Of a DNA stretch of 64,000 bases, positions 45,362 through 54,613 are shown one piece after another (position 1 is the stretch's first letter; every line of letters begins with the position of its first letter). A program made the position numbers and the translations under genes. The notes beneath the pieces were generated by a model. It was not told where the DNA came from. It saw only the letters and a list, made by a program, of their open reading frames with translations, and made no database searches. The DNA comes from an uncultured Muribaculaceae bacterium (lineage in GTDB: Bacteria > Bacteroidota > Bacteroidia > Bacteroidales > Muribaculaceae): NCBI GenBank assembly GCA_947625935.1, contig CANQQE010000008.1:1-64000 (forward strand), given 5' to 3'.

Positions 45362-45393
45362 ATCCGTGGCCGGCTTCACAGTCGGTCACGGAT
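45362..45393. terminator. bidirectional hairpin between ORF6N and the next convergent gene
   Basis: ATCCGTG (45362-45368) pairs with CACGGAT (45387-45393), with an inner CCG/CGG pairing. A-rich bases precede it and T-rich bases follow, so it can act in both directions. Confidence 0.65.
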
Positions 45394-45458
45394 TTTCGGG
45401 AGCGGATTGTGCTTAACTCCCGTGTGTATCTGATCAATCTACTTGTAAAGTTCCAGTG

Positions 45459-47783
45459 TCAATACAGAACCTTCATGGTTTTGCCACCTTGGCGCACTAT
45501 ATATATCTGCCCATTGGCAGGGTGAGCCACGCGTATGCCCTGAAGATTGTAGTATTCGGTTTCGTCTGAGAAATTGGTGTGGTCGACCACGATCTCCTCC
45601 ACGCCTGTAATCTGAGAATCAGACAGGTCAATTTTTGTCTCGGCGGGGAGCGCTATCATGTCAATATCGCTGATGTTGAAGTAATAGTCGCGTATGGGCG
45701 ACACGCGTCCGTCGGCAGCGCGGGTCATGCTTTCGTCGGTCACTTTGGCGACAGGCATCGGGTTGGTGCTATCATAACCGATGGTGGTTACAAGCGGGAA
45801 CAGCACGGCGAACTTGGCTGTGATTTCGGGGGCGCCGTTGAGGGTGTTGTCGGTCTCGAAGCTCTCGGCGGAGTAGCGTTTCACCGGGTTGATGTGGATC
45901 GGGAGGTATCCGCTGCGGGCAGCGATGCGCGACCAGTTGAAGCGGGGTTCCTCCTTAGAAGTTGAGCTTCCGTCGATATATTCTTTGAAATCGACATAGT
46001 CGATAGCTTCGCCGTAATCGTCGGCGGGACAACAGAGAGCAGGCACGATATCGGTCACCGATGAATCCCACCATGATCCCACGGGGTGTCCGCCATTGGC
46101 GGCGCGGGTGCCGGCGAAGCTCAGTTTCCACCAGTTGCCGGGGTCGTCGGTGTTCAGCGGGTCATGGTCACCCTCGATCTGGCATCCGGGATGGCTTGTC
46201 TCATTGTGAGGTTCGCGGTAGACGCCAAGGTGCTTGTCGCAATAGAAGAGTTTCTGCTGCGCGTCGAAGGCTATGTAGGGATACAGGTCTATGCCGCTGT
46301 AGCCGTTGATGTCAAACCCAACCACGGCGTGGGCCAGATAGTCGAGGGTCTGCAATGTGCCACCCTGGCCCTTTACCGGCTCGTCATAGTATTGGGCTTT
46401 GTATTTCGAGAATGCAACCCGCTCACGCTGTGTCGCCGTAGGCGAGGGGAAATTGATAGTCAGAGTGTTGGTCTTAGGCTCGTTGTCGAGATAGTAGGTG
46501 TTGCTGCTGTAGTCGCCTCCCGATTTGCGAGAGTAACTGAGGCATAAGCGGGCCTCGAAGGAGATTTGCGATGAACGCCCGTCGATATAATCGGAGTGAC
46601 GGCCATCGAGCGATTTCATGGTTTTAAGCGATGACAGGTCGAGGTCATAGACGTTGATTTTGTTTTCAACCTGGGGGTCTATCTTCCCCGCTTCCTGTGT
46701 CCAGTTTCCGATGAGAGACGCTTTATGCCGACTATCGATTTTTGTCGGGTCAAAAGTTTCTCCGGCCGGGATAATCGAGATGTTGTATTGTACCGACCAA
46801 TTTTCCAATACCTCGTCGGCGACATTGAGGGGATCGATGGTTATGGGTGCGACCGACTCGTTATAGTAGTCAAGATATACGGGGTCGTCGTCTTTCGGAC
46901 CTTCTGTTTCATTGTGGTCGCCGGCATGGCGTGTCACTTCAATATAATCCCAACCGCCGGGGTTTTCGGGGTCTGTTATCCATTCGGTAAAAGTCTGTTG
47001 ATAGAGGTTTGACAGTCGTCCGCCGTCGGGTTGTTTGATCGCGGGGAATGTGTAATACTCTTTCTTGAAGTCTGATTTTTGCAGATAGGGGGTATCGAGC
47101 GATATTGCGGTAACGGGTGCGACAAGTTTGGTCGATGCTTCGTCGGGCTGAAACTCAAGCAGATTCCATTGCGGGAAATATATTGTGTTTTCATCCCATT
47201 TGTCAGCGCAGGTGAGATATACCGTGAAGTTGTAGTCGGTGTCGGTGATTTCGGTGTAGGAATTGTAATCGTAGGTGCAAAGTTTACCTTTTTCGGCCAC
47301 AGTGGGGTATATGTTGTGCCACACGAGCGCGGGCATCCCGCTTGTCGAGGGCAGCTCTGACTGGTCGAAACGATGAAACCACAGGCCAGACGGGACATAT
47401 TGGTTCTCGCCCAGTCGGGCTTGAGCGTTGTTGCCGGTTGATTCCGTCCAGAAATTGTTGAAATAGTTGTGTCCGTTGTAGTAGTTATTTCTCCCTACGT
47501 CAATGGAAGTCGCTTTTTGAAGACGCGTTTTTGTGGCGTCGTCGACCACGATGATGTAGGTCATGATGTCCTTGACTGTTTTGCCGTTTTCGGCATCGAC
47601 TGTTTTGTCGATAACCCCGTCGGCGAGCGTGGCGTTGAGCTCCACATTGAACTTGTAGCGGTTCTTCTCGTCCATCTGCTGCTTTGCCGTCAGGGTGAAG
47701 GGTGCGGTGCCGGCGGCATTGACGGTGGGCGCATAGAATAATGCACAGGCTACCGCCAATAGCGAAAATAGGTACTTTTCCAT
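45459..47783 (-). CDS. large secreted protein of unknown function with a sorting-type tail
   Basis: The protein has 774 residues and a signal peptide (MEKYLFSLLAVACALFYAPTVNA). I recognise no catalytic domain. The chain is rich in aromatic and acidic residues and appears to consist of several beta-sandwich domains. The last 35 residues (YYNLQGIRVAHPANGQ then IYIVRQGGKTMKVLY) match the tails of the leucine-rich repeat protein and the GH13 enzyme in this window. This suggests export to the surface by a shared route. It has its own promoter and stands alone. Confidence 0.7.
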   Translation of the reverse strand: MEKYLFSLLAVACALFYAPTVNAAGTAPFTLTAKQQMDEKNRYKFNVELNATLADGVIDKTVDAENGKTVKDIMTYIIVVDDATKTRLQKATSIDVGRNNYYNGHNYFNNFWTESTGNNAQARLGENQYVPSGLWFHRFDQSELPSTSGMPALVWHNIYPTVAEKGKLCTYDYNSYTEITDTDYNFTVYLTCADKWDENTIYFPQWNLLEFQPDEASTKLVAPVTAISLDTPYLQKSDFKKEYYTFPAIKQPDGGRLSNLYQQTFTEWITDPENPGGWDYIEVTRHAGDHNETEGPKDDDPVYLDYYNESVAPITIDPLNVADEVLENWSVQYNISIIPAGETFDPTKIDSRHKASLIGNWTQEAGKIDPQVENKINVYDLDLSSLKTMKSLDGRHSDYIDGRSSQISFEARLCLSYSRKSGGDYSSNTYYLDNEPKTNTLTINFPSPTATQRERVAFSKYKAQYYDEPVKGQGGTLQTLDYLAHAVVGFDINGYSGIDLYPYIAFDAQQKLFYCDKHLGVYREPHNETSHPGCQIEGDHDPLNTDDPGNWWKLSFAGTRAANGGHPVGSWWDSSVTDIVPALCCPADDYGEAIDYVDFKEYIDGSSTSKEEPRFNWSRIAARSGYLPIHINPVKRYSAESFETDNTLNGAPEITAKFAVLFPLVTTIGYDSTNPMPVAKVTDESMTRAADGRVSPIRDYYFNISDIDMIALPAETKIDLSDSQITGVEEIVVDHTNFSDETEYYNLQGIRVAHPANGQIYIVRQGGKTMKVLY

Positions 47784-47864
47784 ATTAATTCGTTTTAATC
47801 GATTGGTAAGTTAATGATACAATACTCAAAAAATATGTGATGATGTTCTTTCTATTGTTTACGG

Positions 47865-47897
47865 CAAAAGTACTCGTTGACATTAAGACGGCTCAAA
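47865..47897 (-). promoter_or_regulatory. promoter of the 774-residue secreted protein gene
   Basis: On the minus strand TTTG (47897-47894) precedes TACTTTTG (47872-47865) with a 21-base spacer, and C follows the -7 element. This fits the consensus. It leaves a leader of about 75 bases. Confidence 0.7.
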
Positions 47898-47989
47898 ATA
47901 CGCAGGGTACATTAGGGGTACACAAGCGTAAAAATCGGAAATTCAACCGGTTTTATCGGGGTGCAGCCGAGGTCGGGCCTGATCATGAA

Positions 47990-48026
47990 AAAGGCGTGCC
48001 TGAGGGTTGAGACTCGGCACGCCTTT
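47990..48026 (-). terminator. rho-independent terminator of serS
   Basis: An 11-bp perfect stem (47990-48000 with 48016-48026) lies 35 bases past the serS stop codon. Read leftward it runs into TTTTTC. Confidence 0.85.
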
Positions 48027-48060
48027 CTATGGTTTGCGCGTATGTGTATGGAGGAGTTGT

Positions 48061-49332
48061 TCAGTCGATTATGTCGAAGCCTGTGTAGGGGCGGAGGCAT
48101 TCGGGGACTACTATTCCACGGGGTGTCTGGTTGTTTTCGAGGAGCGCGGCCATGATGCGCGGCAGAGCCAGAGCCGAACCGTTGAGCGTGTGGCATAGGC
48201 GGGTCTTCTTGTCGGCACCGCGGTAGCGGCATTTCAGGCGGTTGGCCTGGTAGGTCTCAAAGTTAGATACCGACGATACCTCAAGCCAGCGTTTCTGGGC
48301 GGCAGAGAACACCTCGAAGTCAAAAGTGATTGCCGATGTGAAGCTCATGTCGCCGCCGCACAGGCGCAGGATGTGCCAGGGGAGGCCGAGTTTTTCAAGC
48401 AGCCCCTGCACATGGTCTTTCATCTCCTCAAGCGCGGCATAGGAGTCCTCGGGTTTCTCTATGCGCACAATCTCGACCTTGTCAAACTGGTGGAGGCGAT
48501 TGAGTCCGCGCACATCTTTACCGTAGCTGCCGGCCTCGCGGCGGAAGCAGGCGGAGTAGGCCGTGTTTTTGATGGGGAGCTTCTCTTCCGGGATGATGAC
48601 GTCGCGGTAGATGTTGGTCACGGGGACTTCAGCGGTGGGGATGAGGTATAGCTTGTCTTCGTTGACAAAATACATCTGTCCCTCTTTGTCGGGGAGCTGC
48701 CCGGTGCCGTAGCCCGAAGCCTCGTTGACGACGTAGGGGGGCTGTATCTCAAGGTAGCCCGCTTTCCCGGCCTCGTTGAGGAAGAATTGTATGAGCGCGC
48801 GTTGCAGGCGTGCACCTTTGCCTATGTAGACGGGGAAGCCGGCACCTGTTATTTTCACGCCGAGGTCAAAATCTATAAGGTTATATTTCTTAGCGAGTTC
48901 CCAGTGGGGCAGTGCGTCGTCGGGCAGGTCGGGCATCGGGCCGCCTGTCTTTTCGACCACGTTGTCGGCGGCTGTTTTTCCGGCCGGAACCATGTCGCAC
49001 GGCAGGTTGGGGACTGACAGCAGTATATCGCGGATTTCGTTTTCGGTCCGCGTCAGCTCGTCGGCCACGGTCTTCTGGGTCTCTTTAAGTGCTGCGACGT
49101 CGGCTTTGACAGTCTCGGCTTCATCTTTTCGGCCCTCTTTCATCAGTTTGCCGATTGAGGCCGCCAGCTTGTTGAGCTCTGCCGCGCGGTTGTCGTTGTC
49201 GAGCTGCAGCTCGCGGCGGCGGGTATCTAACGCGAGCACTTTGTCGATGGGCTCTTTGCCTTCAAATCCTTTGATGGCGAGACGCTCAATGACGCGCTCG
49301 GGGTTCTCTTTGATTTGCTGAATGGTAAGCAT
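48061..49332 (-). CDS. serS: seryl-tRNA synthetase
   Basis: The protein has 423 residues. The N-terminal helical hairpin that grips the long variable arm of tRNA-Ser is visible as a charged coiled coil (about residues 28-105). The class II core shows PTAEVPVTNIYRDVIIPEEKLP in part, motif 2 FRREAGSYGKDVRGLNRLHQFDKVE in part and motif 3 NGSALALPRIMAALLE. It charges tRNA-Ser. Confidence 0.97.
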   Translation of the reverse strand: MLTIQQIKENPERVIERLAIKGFEGKEPIDKVLALDTRRRELQLDNDNRAAELNKLAASIGKLMKEGRKDEAETVKADVAALKETQKTVADELTRTENEIRDILLSVPNLPCDMVPAGKTAADNVVEKTGGPMPDLPDDALPHWELAKKYNLIDFDLGVKITGAGFPVYIGKGARLQRALIQFFLNEAGKAGYLEIQPPYVVNEASGYGTGQLPDKEGQMYFVNEDKLYLIPTAEVPVTNIYRDVIIPEEKLPIKNTAYSACFRREAGSYGKDVRGLNRLHQFDKVEIVRIEKPEDSYAALEEMKDHVQGLLEKLGLPWHILRLCGGDMSFTSAITFDFEVFSAAQKRWLEVSSVSNFETYQANRLKCRYRGADKKTRLCHTLNGSALALPRIMAALLENNQTPRGIVVPECLRPYTGFDIID

Positions 49333-49372
49333 TGTGTGAGAAATTCGTCTATGGTTGGTTTATTTTATCATG

Positions 49373-49834
49373 TTATGCTAACAGCTCTTTGACTTTGGCC
49401 GAGATGGCGCGGCCGTCGGCGCATCCGGCGAGGACTTTTGTGGCTACCCCCATCACTTTGCCCATTTCAGCGGGCGATTTCGCTCCCGTCTGCTCGATAA
49501 TCTTTTTCAACTCGGCGGTTAGCTCCTCGTCACTGAGCTGCTTGGGAAGGTATTCCTCGATAACAGCGACCTCGGCGAGCTCGCCGTCGGCGAGTTCGGG
49601 ACGGTTTTGCTCCTGATAGATGCGCGCGCTCTCGCGGCGTTGTTTCACCATTTTGACAAGGATTTTGGTGGCCGCGTCGTCGCTTAGTTGCCCATCGGCG
49701 CCCTTGGCGGTTTTCGCTTCCAGAAACTCTTTCTTGATGCCGCGGAGAGCCTCAAGTTTCACTTTATCCTTGGCCAGCATAGCGGCCTTGATATCCGCGC
49801 TGATTTTGTCGAAAAGATCCATAGTAATCGGCAT
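49373..49834 (-). CDS. GatB/YqeY domain protein
   Basis: The protein has 153 residues, normal for the family. The pattern ISADIKAAMLAKDKVKLEALRGIKKEF is seen at the start (quoted in part), then YLPKQLSDEELTAELKKII and GKVMGVATKVLAGCADGRAIS, matching the helical tail domain of GatB that occurs alone as YqeY. The role is thought to be linked to tRNA or amidotransferase function but is not settled. An internal ATG at 49822 (MDLFDKISADIK) is an equally good start. It lies 40 bases upstream of serS on the same strand. Confidence 0.88.
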   Translation of the reverse strand: MPITMDLFDKISADIKAAMLAKDKVKLEALRGIKKEFLEAKTAKGADGQLSDDAATKILVKMVKQRRESARIYQEQNRPELADGELAEVAVIEEYLPKQLSDEELTAELKKIIEQTGAKSPAEMGKVMGVATKVLAGCADGRAISAKVKELLA

Positions 49835-49849
49835 TTAATATTCAAACCA

Positions 49850-49857
49850 CAAAATTA
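49850..49857 (-). promoter_or_regulatory. -7 element before the YqeY gene
   Basis: TAATTTTG on the minus strand fits TAnnTTTG and lies 15 bases before the first ATG. No clear -33 element is visible. Confidence 0.4.
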
Positions 49858-49875
49858 GTCATTTTCCTCAACATA

Positions 49876-50859
49876 TCATGCTGAAATCACAAGATATACC
49901 ATGTAGCCTATGTAACAGGCGAGCATCAGCGCGCCCTCGGCGCGGGTGATGAGGTGGCGGCGGAAAAACCATCCGCATATCCAGAACAGCAGGCTGGCAC
50001 CCATCAGCACCCAGAGGTCGGTGTGGGTCACGCCGCCAAACTGCAGCGGCTTCACTGTGGCCGCCGAGCCGAGCACGAGCAGCACGTTGAAGATGTTGCT
50101 GCCGATGACGTTGCCGATGGCCAGGCCGTTCTCCTTCTTCAGGGCGGCGACAACCGATGTGGCCAGTTCGGGGAGGGATGTGCCTATAGAGACGATTGTC
50201 AGACCGATGATGGCGTCGCTTACCCCCATTAGGTGTGCTATGCCGGTGGCTCCGTCGACAAACTTGTCGCCACCGAATATCAGTCCCGCCAGTCCGGCCG
50301 CAATGAACACTATCGACTTCAGCACGGGCATTTTGGCGAGTCGCTCGCCGTCGGCCTCTGAGGGGTCGTTGCCGATCTCGGTCTTGTGACGGCGAGCGCT
50401 TGCAAAGGTGTAGCGCATGAACAGAAGGAAGAATATCAACAGGAAAATCCCTTCGGTGCGGGTGATTGTGTCGGTAGCGGTGCCGTCGAGCAACGAGCTG
50501 TAGCCCATGATGAGCAATATCAGCGACGAAAGCAACAGCATAGGTATTTCGTTGCTCATCACGCTTTTTTTGATGGCTATCGGTGACACTAAAGCGGTCA
50601 CTCCGAGAATCGCCAGTATGTTGAATATGTTGCTGCCGACGGCGTTGCCAACCGCGAGCGAGGCGTTTCCGCCGGTAGCCGCCATCACGCTGATCACCAG
50701 CTCCGGTGTCGAGGTGCCGAAAGCTACCACTGTGAGTCCGATGATAAGGTCGCTGACCCCCATCCTTTTCGCCACCGCCGATGCTCCGTCGGTGAGGAGA
50801 TTGGCTCCGTAGAGTATCAAGGCCAGCCCGGCAACGAGCCAAAAAATATCAATCCACAT
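49876..50859 (-). CDS. calcium/sodium antiporter, CaCA family (YrbG-like)
   Basis: The protein has 327 residues with ten or so membrane helices in two homologous halves. Each half carries the alpha-repeat signature: VVAFGTSTPELVIS...AVGNAVGSNIFNIL in the first and VSIGTSLPELATS...AIGNVIGSNIFNVL in the second. The acidic residues after GTS/P bind the cation. It should exchange Na+ or H+ for Ca2+ at the inner membrane. An overlapping arginine-rich frame on the same strand (49868-50842) is a shadow. Confidence 0.93.
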   Translation of the reverse strand: MWIDIFWLVAGLALILYGANLLTDGASAVAKRMGVSDLIIGLTVVAFGTSTPELVISVMAATGGNASLAVGNAVGSNIFNILAILGVTALVSPIAIKKSVMSNEIPMLLLSSLILLIMGYSSLLDGTATDTITRTEGIFLLIFFLLFMRYTFASARRHKTEIGNDPSEADGERLAKMPVLKSIVFIAAGLAGLIFGGDKFVDGATGIAHLMGVSDAIIGLTIVSIGTSLPELATSVVAALKKENGLAIGNVIGSNIFNVLLVLGSAATVKPLQFGGVTHTDLWVLMGASLLFWICGWFFRRHLITRAEGALMLACYIGYMVYLVISA

Positions 50860-50926
50860 TGTCGATGAAAATTAGGTTATACTCGATATAACAAATTACC
50901 GCGTAAAATTAGTCAAAAAATAGCGA

Positions 50927-50958
50927 TTTGGGGATATGGCCGAGATTTACTACTTTTG
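50927..50958 (+). promoter_or_regulatory. promoter of the polyprenyl synthase gene
   Basis: TTTG at 50927-50930 is followed after exactly 20 bases by TACTTTTG at 50951-50958 and C. The ATG lies 38 bases further on. Confidence 0.8.
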
Positions 50959-50996
50959 CAAAATATTTTCAGTATCATCAAAGATCACCACAGTAG

Positions 50997-51974
50997 ATGA
51001 CCACCATCCAGTCAATCCAGCAGTCGATAGCTCCTGAGCTTGCGAAGCTCAACGAGCGCATCGCGGATACCCTCCGCTCAAGCAATGCGCTGATGAATCA
51101 GGTGGTGGAGAATTATCTGCGCTCGAAAGGGAAACAGATACGCCCCATATTAGTGCTCCTGAGCGCGCGGCATTTCGGCGAGATCAACGACAATGTGATT
51201 GACGCCGCCGCCGCCGTCGAGCTTCTTCACAATGCGTCGCTCATTCATGACGATGTGGTGGATGACTCGAAAACGCGCCGCAGTGTCCCCACGATCAACA
51301 GCATCTGGGACAACCATATCGCCGTCCTCGTTGGCGATTTTTTTGTGTCGACAGCCCTCCAGCTCGCAATCGCTACCGGCGATCCCCGCATCATCGCCTC
51401 GCTCGCCCGTCTGGGAAAATTGCTGTCGCTCGGTGAGATTGACCAGATTTACAACGCCCGCTACCATAAGCTCGATGAGAGGGCCTATTTTGAAATAATC
51501 AACCGCAAGACCGCCTCGCTGTTTGTCTCGTGTGTCGAGATGGGCGCCTACGCCGCCGGAGCCGATGAGAGGCAGATTGACGATATGCGCCGCTACGCCG
51601 AGCTGCTCGGGCTTTGTTTCCAGATAAAAGACGATATTTTTGACTATTACACCGACGATGTCGTAGGGAAGCCCACCGGCAATGACCTAAGGGAGGGGAA
51701 AATCACGCTTCCTTTGCTCCATGTGCTTGAAAACGAGGCTTTGCCCCTGCATGATGAAATGTCGGAATTGTCGCGAAAAGAGGAGCTTACGGCCGACGAA
51801 ATAGCCACGCTCATCGACTATGCGAAAGAAAACGGCGGTATAGATTACGCTTATGCCGCGATGATGCGTCTGCGCGACGAGGCTGTCGCGTTGCTGCGGT
51901 CGTCGTCACCCTCCGACGAAACCACGGCCCAGCTCACGGCCATCTTCGATTACATCATTGCGCGCGACCACTGA
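50997..51974 (+). CDS. polyprenyl diphosphate synthase
   Basis: The protein has 325 residues. The two aspartate-rich motifs are SLIHDDVVDDSKTRR (first Asp at residue 85) and GLCFQIKDDIFDYYTDD. GKQIRPILVLLSAR and GKITLPLLHVLE also fit trans-prenyl synthases. Such enzymes make the long prenyl tail of menaquinone in Bacteroidota (octaprenyl/heptaprenyl type). Chain length cannot be read with certainty. It has its own promoter. Confidence 0.92.
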   Translation: MTTIQSIQQSIAPELAKLNERIADTLRSSNALMNQVVENYLRSKGKQIRPILVLLSARHFGEINDNVIDAAAAVELLHNASLIHDDVVDDSKTRRSVPTINSIWDNHIAVLVGDFFVSTALQLAIATGDPRIIASLARLGKLLSLGEIDQIYNARYHKLDERAYFEIINRKTASLFVSCVEMGAYAAGADERQIDDMRRYAELLGLCFQIKDDIFDYYTDDVVGKPTGNDLREGKITLPLLHVLENEALPLHDEMSELSRKEELTADEIATLIDYAKENGGIDYAYAAMMRLRDEAVALLRSSSPSDETTAQLTAIFDYIIARDH

Positions 51975-52029
51975 TTCAATTGATGTACTTACAAATAATT
52001 GTAGTTAAATAGACCGATGGCGGAAAAAC

Positions 52030-52056
52030 ACTGCCATTATTGGAATATTTGGCAGT
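52030..52056. promoter_or_regulatory. inverted repeat in the leader between prenyl synthase and AraC-type regulator
   Basis: ACTGCCA (52030-52036) pairs with TGGCAGT (52050-52056) around a 13-base AT-rich centre. It could end the prenyl synthase message or serve as an operator for the regulator downstream. A TATTTTTG at 52106-52113 fits a -7 element for the regulator, without a clear -33 partner. Confidence 0.35.
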
Positions 52057-52141
52057 ATTGTTGGCCTACGGTGGCGAATAGGGATAATAAATTACCCGAT
52101 TATCGTATTTTTGTAGCTTAAAAGCCCAAAACTCGTCGATT

Positions 52142-53053
52142 ATGGAAAAGGAACTGCAGGTTGGACAATTGTCAAAAATGGAAGCAATATCTTCAGAATT
52201 CAGTCGATTCGGAGACGACTATGTGTTTTCGCGCATAAGGCCCGACTCAGACCGAAAGTCTGTGACTCCAATGACAATACGCATAGCCGGCCTTTCCTTT
52301 TTCCTGTGCCGTTCGGGTAGCCTCACCGTTGACATCAACCTGACGCCGGAGCACGTCGGGCCGGGGATGTTGCTTTGCGTCCCTCCCCATTCGGTCATGA
52401 ACACCTATGATGTGGACTGGGCCAATCTCGATGCCGATATGCTCATACTGTCGACCGATTTCATGCGCAGCATCGCCATCGATCTCAACACATGGGCTTC
52501 GGCCGGCATACCGTTCCGACGCCCCGGCTCCAACACGCTCACCCTTTCATCGGAGGAGCAAGACGTAATAGAGCGTTACTTTGACCTTTTTCATCTCAAC
52601 ACCACCTGCAACACCGACGAGACATATGTGCGCAGCATAGCCCGCACTCTCATGGCCGCCATCATCTACCAGCTCATGCAGTTCATGAGCCGTCGCAAGG
52701 ATGAGCAGGAATCATCGTCGCAACAACCTTACTCCCGGCGTATATCCTATGTCCAGGATTTCATGAAACTCGTTCACGAGCATTTCCACCGTGAACGTTC
52801 AGTGGGTTTTTATGCCGATAAACTTTTCATATCGCCTAAGTATCTGTCGCTGATAATCAAGGAGGTGACTGGGAAATCGGCTGCCGCGTGGATTGACGAG
52901 TGTGTGATTCTCGAAGCCAAAAACCTGCTCAAATTCTCAGGAAAAAACGTGCAGCAGATAGCTTATGAGCTTAATTTCAACAACCAGTCGTCGTTCGGCA
53001 AATATTTCAAGCATCTGACCGGTATGTCGCCCACCCAGTTCCAACGGTCTTGA
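52142..53053 (+). CDS. AraC-family transcriptional regulator
   Basis: The protein has 303 residues. The N-terminal half is a cupin-like sensor domain (FFLCRSGSLTVDINL, GPGMLLCVPPHSVMNTY). The C-terminal 100 residues form the double helix-turn-helix: FYADKLFISPKYLSLIIKEVTGKS and QQIAYELNFNNQSSFGKYFKHLTGMSPTQF, both quoted in part. It binds DNA and responds to a ligand that cannot be predicted. The nearest plausible targets are its own gene, the dehydrogenase and the efflux operon downstream. Confidence 0.9.
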   Translation: MEKELQVGQLSKMEAISSEFSRFGDDYVFSRIRPDSDRKSVTPMTIRIAGLSFFLCRSGSLTVDINLTPEHVGPGMLLCVPPHSVMNTYDVDWANLDADMLILSTDFMRSIAIDLNTWASAGIPFRRPGSNTLTLSSEEQDVIERYFDLFHLNTTCNTDETYVRSIARTLMAAIIYQLMQFMSRRKDEQESSSQQPYSRRISYVQDFMKLVHEHFHRERSVGFYADKLFISPKYLSLIIKEVTGKSAAAWIDECVILEAKNLLKFSGKNVQQIAYELNFNNQSSFGKYFKHLTGMSPTQFQRS

Positions 53054-53238
53054 GGCGGCCTGTTTTGGTCAAAATCGCGGGAAAAAGCATCCAAATCCCT
53101 TAAAGGTTTTGACGGTAGAGGCAAATAAGTTAATTTAGCGGTCGCAAACGGTGACGACCGTCTGCCTTTTGGCTCGCCGTGACCGGCGACGGCCATAATT
53201 CGCGAATTTTAATAACCGAGAAAAACCATCAAAGGAAA

Positions 53239-54447
53239 ATGTCAAAAGTTATCATTATCGGAGCCGGGGGCGTTGGCACTGTCGTAGCCCACAAGTGTGC
53301 ACAGAACCCCGATGTTTTTACTGAAATAGTAATCGCGTCGCGCACCAAGAGCAAATGTGACGCTATCGCCAAAGCCATAGGCGCGCCCAATGTCACCACC
53401 GACCGGGTCGACGCCGACAGCGTGCCTCAGCTCGTTGAGCTGCTGCGCCGCCACCGTCCCGACCTTGTGATCAACGTGGCCCTCCCTTACCAGGATCTCA
53501 CCATCATGGATGCCTGTCTCGAATGTGGAGTAAATTATCTCGACACGGCCAATTATGAGCCTAAAGATGAGGCGCATTTTGAGTATTCATGGCAGTGGGC
53601 CTACCGCGAGCGTTTCGAGAAAGCCGGGCTGACGGCTATACTCGGGTGCGGATTCGACCCCGGAGTGTCGGGAGTGTTCACCGCATATGCCGCCAAGCAT
53701 TATTTCTCAGAGATGGAATATCTCGACATCGTTGACTGTAACGCCGGTGACCACGGCAAGGCGTTCGCAACCAACTTCAATCCAGAAATCAACATCCGCG
53801 AAATCACTCAGAACGGCCGCTATTATCTCGACGGTAAATGGGTTACAACCGGCCCGCTTGAAATACACGCTCCTCTCACATACCCCAACATAGGTCTGCG
53901 CGATTCATATCTGCTCTATCACGAGGAGCTTGAATCGCTCGTCCAAAACTTCCCGACAATCAAGCGCGCGCGTTTCTGGATGACTTTCGGACAGGAGTAT
54001 CTGACACACCTGAGGGTGATACAGAACATAGGCATGGCCCGCATCGACGAGGTCGATTACAACGGCACAAAAATCGTGCCCTTGCAGTTCCTCAAGGCTG
54101 TGCTGCCCAATCCGCAGGATCTCGGGGAGAATTACCACGGCGAGACCTCCATCGGTTGCCGAATCTCGGGCAAGGACAAAGAGGGCAAGCCGCTGACCTA
54201 TTACATCTACAACAACTGTAGCCATGAGGCCGCTTACCGCGAGACCGGGATGCAGGCAGTCAGCTACACCACGGGTGTGCCGGCGATGACTGGAGCCAAG
54301 ATGTTCCTCACCGGCAAATGGGTGAAGCCCGGCGTGCACAACGTCGAGGAATTTGACCCGGATCCGTTCCTCGCCGAAGTCGCCAAGCAGGGTCTGCCTT
54401 GGCATGAGATTATCGGCGGCGATCTCGAAGTCGATAAAATCGGCTGA
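53239..54447 (+). CDS. carboxynorspermidine dehydrogenase-like (saccharopine dehydrogenase family)
   Basis: The protein has 402 residues from the ATG at 53239, preceded by AAAGGA and beginning at the Rossmann loop (MSKVIIIGAGGVGTVVAHKC). The open frame extends 20 codons upstream, but that part is not conserved in character. VINVALPYQDLTIMDACLECGVNYLDTANYE is typical of this family (quoted in part), as is LGCGFDPGVSGVFTAYA. In gut Bacteroidota such enzymes reduce the adduct of aspartate semialdehyde and a diamine to carboxy(nor)spermidine for spermidine-type polyamines. The decarboxylase partner is not in the window. Confidence 0.87.
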   Translation: MSKVIIIGAGGVGTVVAHKCAQNPDVFTEIVIASRTKSKCDAIAKAIGAPNVTTDRVDADSVPQLVELLRRHRPDLVINVALPYQDLTIMDACLECGVNYLDTANYEPKDEAHFEYSWQWAYRERFEKAGLTAILGCGFDPGVSGVFTAYAAKHYFSEMEYLDIVDCNAGDHGKAFATNFNPEINIREITQNGRYYLDGKWVTTGPLEIHAPLTYPNIGLRDSYLLYHEELESLVQNFPTIKRARFWMTFGQEYLTHLRVIQNIGMARIDEVDYNGTKIVPLQFLKAVLPNPQDLGENYHGETSIGCRISGKDKEGKPLTYYIYNNCSHEAAYRETGMQAVSYTTGVPAMTGAKMFLTGKWVKPGVHNVEEFDPDPFLAEVAKQGLPWHEIIGGDLEVDKIG

Positions 54448-54482
54448 TTACCGCGGTATTACTGAATCATACGACAGCTTTA

Positions 54483-54504
54483 TCAGGCCCGTGACCGGGC
54501 CTGA
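54483..54504. promoter_or_regulatory. hairpin before the efflux operon
   Basis: TCAGGCCCG (54483-54491) pairs with CGGGCCTGA (54496-54504), a 9-bp GC-rich stem with a 4-base loop. No T run follows, so a termination role for the dehydrogenase gene is uncertain. Confidence 0.4.
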
Positions 54505-54613
54505 GGGGGTGTCGCATATCATGAGCTGTTTAAAGAATAATCACCTCGGCTATCAACATTTTAACCTTTTGAGCGGTTATATTAATGTAAATTAGATTAA
54601 ACCAATACCGACT

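Noticed and set aside
49868-50842. 324-codon arginine-rich frame overlapping the Ca/Na antiporter
   Set aside because: The antiporter frame has both alpha-repeat signatures. This frame is low-complexity, rich in R, H and G, and has no motif.
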